From: Rhizobiaceae bacterium
GTDB lineage: Bacteria > Pseudomonadota > Alphaproteobacteria > Rhizobiales > Rhizobiaceae
DNA length: 38,400 bases
Assembly: GCA_014238155.1 (NCBI GenBank)
Contig: JABABQ010000077.1
Span: 1 to 38,400 of the forward strand
Direction: 5' to 3'
Shown here: positions 33,559-38,400 of the stretch, piece after piece
Numbering within the stretch: the first letter of the stretch is position 1
Layout: each line of letters opens with the position of its first letter
Translations under genes and position numbers: made by a program
The notes under the pieces: generated by a model
Told to the model about the DNA's origin: nothing
Databases searched by the model: none
Seen by the model: the letters and a program-made list of their open reading frames with translations, nothing else

Positions 33559-33653
33559 CTAGAGCCGTTGCGCCATGACCGGCGATTCTTTACTTGGTTC
33601 TGTCACAAAAGCGCTCCTTCAAAATGGTTCCATTTAAACCTGAACGGCTCTAG
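33559..33653 (-). repeat. Inverted-repeat element, TAGAGCCGTTCA family, copy 2
   Basis: The perfect 11-base arms CTAGAGCCGTT and AACGGCTCTAG bound a 95-base element between the carbonic anhydrase and cyclase genes. The anhydrase stop lies in one arm. A 15-codon reading frame (33606-33559, minus strand) starts at a GTG behind GGAG and ends in the other arm, just before the cyclase ribosome site. The first 25 bases resemble 11803-11829. Confidence 0.7.
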
Positions 33654-34366
33654 CCGAAAGGTTGTTCGAATTCATCGGTTTCGGGATTGAGCGTCCACAG
33701 TTCACCAGTTGATATGTCGAACCAGGCCCCGTGCAGTCCAATCTGCTCTCGTTCCAACAAGATGGAGACGCAGGGGAAGGTTTTCAAATGCACAATTGAC
33801 TGGCGGATGCTTTCTGCTTCCAGCTTGCCTTGCAATTCTTCAGCAGTCTCACCGCTGATGCGCTGAATCTTCTGCGCCACCGGTTCCAGAAGCGAAATCC
33901 ATTTACCGATGAAATCACCCGGCGACAGGGGTTCGCTGGTCTCGCCGGTCATCTGGTGACGGAAGGCACTGATGCCGCCACAGCGTCCATGACCCATCAC
34001 CACGATGTGTTTGACCCGCAATTCCTGAACGGCGAACTCCAGCGCTGCCGACGTTCCGTGAATGTCTCCGTCGGTTGTATGGGGTGGCATGATATTGGCT
34101 ACATTGCGCACCACGAACATTTCCCCAGGGGCGGCACCGAATATGGTTTCCGGTGCGGAACGGGAATCGCAACAGGCGATAATCATTGTCTCCGGCTTCT
34201 GGCCGACTTCCGCCAATTGCTCATAGCGCTCGCGTTCCCGAGCCAGCCGGTTCTTACGAAAATGTGCGTAGCCACCCAACAATTCGCGCGGGAATCCCGG
34301 ATCAACCAGCTCCCGGCGTGGTTTGGCCTTTGCACCATCCTTGGTGTCGTCAGATGAAATCGTCAC
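33650..34366 (-). CDS. Beta-class carbonic anhydrase
   Basis: The enzyme interconverts carbon dioxide and bicarbonate using zinc. The ligands are Cys65 (ACCDSRSAPE), His126 and Cys129 (VMGHGRCGG), and the dyad Asp67-Arg69 follows the first cysteine. The core around PGEMFVVRNVAN and TSAALEFAVQEL is standard. The length (238 aa) fits. The GTG start at 34366 has GGAG at good spacing and is a choice over a TTG at 34417. It lies downstream of the Trm112-like gene on the same strand across a 134-base gap. The stop is inside a dispersed inverted repeat. Confidence 0.93.
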   Translation of the reverse strand: MTISSDDTKDGAKAKPRRELVDPGFPRELLGGYAHFRKNRLARERERYEQLAEVGQKPETMIIACCDSRSAPETIFGAAPGEMFVVRNVANIMPPHTTDGDIHGTSAALEFAVQELRVKHIVVMGHGRCGGISAFRHQMTGETSEPLSPGDFIGKWISLLEPVAQKIQRISGETAEELQGKLEAESIRQSIVHLKTFPCVSILLEREQIGLHGAWFDISTGELWTLNPETDEFEQPFG

Positions 34367-34439
34367 AGCTCTCGCTCCAGAAGACAGTAAGCTGTTTTCG
34401 CACAGCTTGGTGGTCAACGTCCAGTTGCAGTAAGCACGA

Positions 34440-34470
34440 CCCTCAGCTGGTGTTGAACCAGCGACCTACG
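34440..34470 (-). other. tRNA T-arm-like sequence
   Basis: On the minus strand GCTGG-TTCAACA-CCAGC looks like a T arm with a standard T loop, preceded by GGTC. No matching acceptor, D or anticodon arm is found, so it is at most a tRNA remnant. Confidence 0.3.
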
Positions 34471-34500
34471 ATCAACGATCAATCAACATGGCAGGTCCCT

Positions 34501-34686
34501 TCAATCTTCCAGAGGCCGGGCCTCGGAGATCAGCATGATGGGAACACCATCGCGGACCGGATAGGCCAATTTGGCTTTCTTGGAGATCAATTCCTGGGCA
34601 GTTTCATCATATTCAAGATTACCTTTGGTCTGGGGGCAGACCAGCAATTCCAGCATCTTAATGTCCAGTAGGGGTTCATCGTTCAT
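34501..34686 (-). CDS. Trm112-like small protein (YcaR family)
   Basis: The 61-residue protein has a conserved pattern of this family: [22 protein letters not shown], a hydrophobic [24 protein letters not shown]. Trm112 proteins activate methyltransferases in eukaryotes and archaea, and the bacterial members (YcaR) have no firmly known role. Only one cysteine pair candidate (CPQT) is present, so zinc binding is doubtful. It lies 30 bases downstream of the LON-domain gene, a pairing commonly seen in Alphaproteobacteria, and is probably in the same transcript. Confidence 0.9.
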   Translation of the reverse strand: MNDEPLLDIKMLELLVCPQTKGNLEYDETAQELISKKAKLAYPVRDGVPIMLISEARPLED

Positions 34687-34716
34687 TTTATTTCCAGTTG
34701 GCAGCGGGACGCATCT

Positions 34717-35388
34717 CTACTGGAGAGTTCCCGATGTATCGCCAGCCTCCCGCGCCAGCATTATTTCGGTGATCGCCACTAATGTTTCAGCGCGGGTTTT
34801 CAAATCCGGTGCTTCCAACAGTGCCTGTTTTTCTGCCGGCCCGTAGGGGCTCATCATTGACAGGGTGTTTACCAGGGTCTCGGTACCGGCTTCACTCACC
34901 CCGTCCCAGTCGGCCTCCATGTCATTGGCCTCCAGGAACTGTTTGAAAGTGCGCAGCAGGCCGTCCCTGTCGACTGCTTTGGCGGCTTCGATATTTTCTT
35001 CAAGATCGTCACTAAATCCGCCAACCCGGGCAACACGATAGCCATTTACACCAGCGGTTTCCTCCAAAATCCGAAACCGACAGATCCCCGCCAGATTGAC
35101 GACGATGCGGCCGTCACCGGTTTCCTGAAATGCGGTAATGCGACCGACGCAACCAACATCACACAAGGCAGGATCTTCCTGATCGTCCGGCAGGTCAAAT
35201 TGCGGCTGGATCATGCCGATCAAGCGATGGCTGTCCATCGCGTCTTCGATCATTGCCAGGTAACGTGGTTCAAAAATGTTGAGCGGCATATTCGCTGCCG
35301 GCAACAACAATGCACCAGACAGCGGAAACAGCGGCACGCAGTCTGGCAGGTCAGAGATTTGGCTATAGTCGGCATTGCCGGCTTTCAT
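34717..35388 (-). CDS. LON peptidase N-terminal domain protein
   Basis: The 223-residue protein corresponds to the substrate-binding N-terminal domain of Lon without ATPase or protease parts. Recognisable segments are LPDCVPLFPLSGALLLPAANMPLNIFEPRYLAMIEDAM, GCVGRITAFQETGDGRIVVNLAGICRFRI and MMSPYGPAEKQALLEAPDLKTRAETLVAI. Its role is not established. The ATG has AAGGAA upstream. It sits in an operon-like row with the CnoX-type gene (49 bases upstream) and the Trm112-like gene, typical of Alphaproteobacteria. Confidence 0.93.
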   Translation of the reverse strand: MKAGNADYSQISDLPDCVPLFPLSGALLLPAANMPLNIFEPRYLAMIEDAMDSHRLIGMIQPQFDLPDDQEDPALCDVGCVGRITAFQETGDGRIVVNLAGICRFRILEETAGVNGYRVARVGGFSDDLEENIEAAKAVDRDGLLRTFKQFLEANDMEADWDGVSEAGTETLVNTLSMMSPYGPAEKQALLEAPDLKTRAETLVAITEIMLAREAGDTSGTLQ

Positions 35389-35437
35389 GATCGTATTCCT
35401 TGCGCAATTCTGCGATCACAGATACGGGAATTGCCCG

Positions 35438-36442
35438 CTACGAAAATAATATTGACGAAAGGGCCCGGCGACCAGAAACAGTGGCCGGGTCCATATTTCC
35501 CCAAGCTTCAAAAAATTCCAGCAATTGCGCGCGCGCGCCATCGTCTTGCCACTTGCGGTCGGCGCGTACGATTATGATGAGCTGCTCAGTGGCAGCTTCA
35601 CGCTTACCTTCTGCATTCAGCGCAACCGCATAATCGAGGCGAGCCTGATGGTCTTTCGGTTTGGCTTCTACGGCAGCTGCAAGTTCAGACAAGCCGCCCA
35701 GGCCGGATGCCTGCCGCGCCAGTTCGATCGCCTTTATCAGGGCAACCAGCGGCCCCTGTCCGCGATGTTCTTCAGGGATCTTGTCGACCAGCATCTGTGC
35801 CATGTCGACTTCACCGACGGCGATGTAACACTGGCCCATGCCGGCAAATGCGTCGATATTGCCCGGCTCCCGAGCCAGTATGGCGCCGAAAACTTCTGCG
35901 GCGCTGCCATGGTCTCCTTCGGCCATAAGTTTATTGGCCTGATCCATTGCTGCCGCCAGGTCCTGCGCTTCGGCATCGGGCTTCACCTTGTCGGCAATTT
36001 TTTCAAAAAACCGCCGCACCTCTCCCTCCGGCTTGGCACCCATGAAGGCGTCTGCCGGACGGCCATCTACAAAGGCAACAACGGCTGGAATCGACTGGAT
36101 GCCCATCTGATTGGAAATTTCGGGATATTGTTCGATATCCATCTTGCACAAAGCAACGCCTTTGGTCTCGCCGGCGACCTTTTCAATGATCGGCCCCAAT
36201 TGCTTGCACGGACCACACCAGGGTGCCCAGAAATCAACCACAACCGGATTTGATCGCGACGCTTCGATCACATCATTCATGAAACTTTCATTGGTCACGT
36301 CCTTAACAACGTTGGCGTCTGCAACGGGTTTCGGTGGCTGATATGATGGCGCAGCGGGCATTGGTGCCTGGCCCGGATAGGAAGCATTTGTGGAATATCC
36401 GCCAGCCGCGGAACCGGCATAGGGATTATCATTGTTGCTCAT
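35438..36442 (-). CDS. cnoX: Thioredoxin-TPR chaperedoxin (CnoX/YbbN family)
   Basis: The 334-residue protein has a Pro/Tyr-rich N-terminus (1-40), a thioredoxin domain with the active site WCGPC (75-79) and a C-terminal TPR region (160-334). E. coli CnoX (YbbN) has lost the active-site cysteine pair, whereas the alphaproteobacterial version keeps it. It can therefore combine holdase and thioredoxin activity and pass clients to GroEL. AGGAC lies upstream of the ATG. It leads the row with the LON-domain and Trm112-like genes. Confidence 0.93.
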   Translation of the reverse strand: MSNNDNPYAGSAAGGYSTNASYPGQAPMPAAPSYQPPKPVADANVVKDVTNESFMNDVIEASRSNPVVVDFWAPWCGPCKQLGPIIEKVAGETKGVALCKMDIEQYPEISNQMGIQSIPAVVAFVDGRPADAFMGAKPEGEVRRFFEKIADKVKPDAEAQDLAAAMDQANKLMAEGDHGSAAEVFGAILAREPGNIDAFAGMGQCYIAVGEVDMAQMLVDKIPEEHRGQGPLVALIKAIELARQASGLGGLSELAAAVEAKPKDHQARLDYAVALNAEGKREAATEQLIIIVRADRKWQDDGARAQLLEFFEAWGNMDPATVSGRRALSSILFS

Positions 36443-36544
36443 CGCTGTGGTCCTGATAGTTCGGTCATTAGGTGTTTACTCTATGTCGGTGCAAGACCGC
36501 GAAATTGCAACCTTTCAACAACACAATGCCAGATTTTGAATAAG

Positions 36545-37069
36545 CTAAATTTCGCTGCTCAAATCGACAATAATTGGATCGTGACCACTGGCCGTGGCAA
36601 AACTCATCAGATCGTTCGATGATATGGTCGTAGTGGCCGTGTTGACCAGCGGGTGGCAGTTGATTTTTTCGTGTTGCAGCAACTTGCTGTCAATGGCGAA
36701 GGTAACCCTGCCTGCTCGATCATTGATAATGCCAAACGCGGTTACGGCGCCGGGTGTAACCCCAAGAAACTCTTCCATCCGGTCAGCGCTGCCAAACGAG
36801 AAGCGGCTCGATCCTCCCAGCAGTTTGTGCAGCGTCTTGAGGTTGATCTGGGTGTCCTCCTGCGCGGTCAGAAGAAAGTAATTGCCCTTTTTGTCTTTTA
36901 AAAACAAGTTTTTGGTGTGTCCTCCCTCTATCTCACCACGCAGTTTGCGGCTGTCTTCGACTGTAAACAGCGCAGGATGGTCAACTGTCAGCGTGTCGAA
37001 TGCACAGGCAGCGAGGTAATCCAACAGGGTTGCTCGGGTGACGGGTGTTGCGGGCAGATCGGCAGACAT
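36545..37069 (-). CDS. Prolyl-tRNA editing (YbaK/ProX) domain protein
   Basis: The 174-residue protein hydrolyses mischarged aminoacyl-tRNA, most likely Ala-tRNA-Pro, as in the ProXp/PrdX group. The family core is DTLTVDHPALFTVEDSRKL, GGHTKNLFLKDKKGNYFLLTA, LLGGSSRFSFGSADRMEEFLGVTPGAVTAFGIINDRAGRVTFAID and NCHPLVNTATTTI. The ATG at 37069 (MSADLPAT) is chosen because it gives the usual length. The frame runs 25 codons further to a GTG without support. It is monocistronic, between the CnoX gene and the tRNA-Gly gene. Confidence 0.93.
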   Translation of the reverse strand: MSADLPATPVTRATLLDYLAACAFDTLTVDHPALFTVEDSRKLRGEIEGGHTKNLFLKDKKGNYFLLTAQEDTQINLKTLHKLLGGSSRFSFGSADRMEEFLGVTPGAVTAFGIINDRAGRVTFAIDSKLLQHEKINCHPLVNTATTTISSNDLMSFATASGHDPIIVDLSSEI

Positions 37070-37400
37070 AATAAAGTTTCCGGATTTGATTGGAACCGGC
37101 CAGCTGGAGGCGGTGTTGGTGCAATTGGCCAAGGTTAGTTTCACGCATAGACAATGTTGCAGCAGCGTTCAACAATGTATGGCAGTAAATGGGGTGCATT
37201 GAATTTTTGAATTTGGTTTGGTCGGCTTTGTTTTGGGCCGTTTGGCCACCACGCTTATGGGATTTGTCTGGAATTGGCGGATGGGTATTGAGGTTGTTCA
37301 CCAAACTCCATTTTCGCGCAAATTTCCCAAACTTACGCCTTGCAATGGCATCAACCTTGGCGCATATACAGCGCGCTGACGCATAATGTCGGCCGCTCGA

Positions 37401-37475
37401 GCGGGCGTAGCTCAGGGGTAGAGCACAACCTTGCCAAGGTTGGGGTCGTGAGTTCGAATCTCATCGCCCGCTCCA
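37401..37475 (+). tRNA. tRNA-Gly (anticodon GCC)
   Basis: It has a complete cloverleaf: a 7-bp acceptor stem GCGGGCG/CGCCCGC, a D arm with AGCTCAGGGGTAGAGCA, an anticodon arm with CCTT-GCC-AAGG and a T arm with TTCGAATC. The discriminator base is T and CCA is encoded. Confidence 0.98.
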
Positions 37476-37478
37476 ATT

Positions 37479-37499
37479 AACTCATTGTTTTTATGAGTT
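37479..37499 (+). terminator. Hairpin after tRNA-Gly
   Basis: AACTCAT-TGTTTTT-ATGAGTT lies four bases past the CCA end. The T-run is in the loop and only a short TTT follows, so it is a weak terminator. Confidence 0.5.
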
Positions 37500-37582
37500 T
37501 CCTCCGCTGGAGGATACAACTATCCGTACACAATTCAAGCCCTGAAAATTTGCTAAAATTGTGCCCAAAACGGCAAGGTGCT

Positions 37583-37599
37583 CAAAGCCTTTGGCTTTG
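37583..37599. other. Short perfect hairpin beside the tRNA fragment
   Basis: CAAAGCC-TTT-GGCTTTG forms a 7-bp stem. It lies directly beside the inverted tRNA-Gly fragment. Confidence 0.5.
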
Positions 37600-37605
37600 G
37601 TGTGT

Positions 37606-37631
37606 GTGCTCTACCCCTGAGCTACGCCCGC
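37606..37631 (-). pseudogene. Inverted 5' fragment of tRNA-Gly
   Basis: The minus strand is identical to the first 26 bases of the tRNA-Gly gene (acceptor 5' strand plus D arm). The rest of the tRNA is absent. It lies 130 bases past the intact gene, in opposite orientation. Confidence 0.9.
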
Positions 37632-37836
37632 TTTTGTTAACACAAGAGTAGAACTTAAGCTGACGACCTTCGGTCAAGACACTCCAAACAACTTCATATT
37701 ATTTTCTGAACAGAGTCTGATTTCCAACATTCTATTGTCGACTGTAGCTATTGGCCATTGCTGACGTGGGAGCAAACCAATGACTTCCAATCAGTGGACA
37801 CAAAAGCAGACCTTCAAAATATCAGGCCATAACATT

Positions 37837-37906
37837 GGGCGAATGGCCGAGATGCGGACAAACCACCAATTTCAGGTTTGATCATAGACCGGTTTGCGAC
37901 ACACAT
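37837..37906 (+). repeat. Dispersed repeat family 2, copy C
   Basis: It contains GATGCGGACAAACCACC and, 30 bases later, TTTGCGACAC. The same blocks in the same order occur on the minus strand at 5948-6016. Confidence 0.6.
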
Positions 37907-38400
37907 ATGATCGGCACTTGGTGCCATTAGCGGACGCTACAATCTGCTGCAAGTTGAAGTGAATTCATTCGCCAAAAAAGATAAATAAATGAAATTACGA
38001 TTGTCACGACGGGAGCATTGAAGGAAGTAAACCGGTAATCTTGATCATGGATGGGATGCCAACTGTTTGATGTTGAATGGCATTTTTGAACGAGCCGAAC
38101 GGCTTTAAATTTCCTGAATTATTAGGCTTGGCAGAAGTGAATCAAATCAACAATCAAATACGCCCAAATTTTCAAAAGCGATCTCCCTGTGGTAAGCTCG
38201 TAATAGAATATCTACTTTGCAATATTATAGGTATTGCGTTAGCGATCGACAGCAGCCTTGTGTTCCCCGTCAGCATTCATGAGACAGAATTGTGATTTTG
38301 CCTAAGAGGTGATTTTTGGTTCATCGTAGCCCTTATGGAGCGAAGATGAGACATAAATCAGGAACCCAGGGATCGGGTTCAGAGAAATTGATCCGGACTA

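Larger units (their letters stand above)
37476..38400. other. Gene-free interval at the right end
   Basis: No gene is supported. A 72-codon frame at 38077-38295 has no ribosome site or recognisable content. The interval holds the tRNA terminator, an inverted tRNA-Gly fragment and a family 2 repeat. The rest is AT-rich and unassigned. Confidence 0.5.

Noticed and set aside
38077-38295. 72-codon frame at the right end
   Set aside because: There is no ribosome site, no recognisable motif, and AT-rich sequence around it.

Overview
The window looks like a chromosomal segment of a marine-type alphaproteobacterium of the order Hyphomicrobiales (Rhizobiales) or a close relative. The evidence is a BA14K-family protein, class III cyclases joined to TolB-like and TPR modules, and a gene block (response regulator, cNMP-binding protein, xthA, lolA, ftsK, two amt genes, glnK, tesB, ubiH) whose order I recall from rhizobial genomes. 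I could not search a database, so the taxonomy is inference.

Layout. Bases 1-3640 are accessory. A copper amine oxidase gene is flanked on each side by three copies of a palindromic intergenic repeat. Bases 3637-5750 hold a two-gene cassette with a 4-base ATGA overlap: a LicC-like nucleotidyltransferase and a membrane-anchored LicD-family phosphotransferase. The latter carries the cysteine pattern and active-site motifs of eukaryotic fukutin-related protein (FKRP). Bases 6120-10280 hold a DUF3179 protein, a small membrane protein, an OhrR-type MarR regulator behind an unknown small gene with an OhrR-like operator, and an SDR protein without its catalytic tyrosine. Bases 10549-19445 hold a secreted RTX-like protein with a 30-bp minisatellite, a cyclase-TolB-TPR protein, two unrecognised envelope or exported proteins, a BA14K protein, a winged-helix-TolB-TPR regulator and a divergent small ORF.

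Bases 19486-37475 are mostly core genes: B3/B4-domain protein, L,D-transpeptidase, OmpR-type regulator (possibly CenR), cNMP-binding protein, xthA, lolA, ftsK, a second amt, then glnK-amtB, tesB, ubiH, a membrane cyclase, a beta-carbonic anhydrase, a Trm112-like protein, a LON-domain protein, a CnoX-type thioredoxin, a ProX-type tRNA deacylase and tRNA-Gly(GCC). Both ammonium transporter units have a sigma-54-like promoter with the same non-consensus -12 element. Bases 37476-38400 contain no convincing gene. They hold an inverted 26-base fragment of the tRNA-Gly 5' half and a copy of a second dispersed repeat.

A theme across the window is GC-rich simple-sequence tracts. They lie inside ftsK, ubiH, the RTX-like gene and others, and directly after the stop codons of the L,D-transpeptidase and lolA. 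The most unusual items are the LicC/FKRP-like cassette, the OhrR operator in front of an uncharacterised gene, and the palindromic repeats whose internal stems covary between copies.
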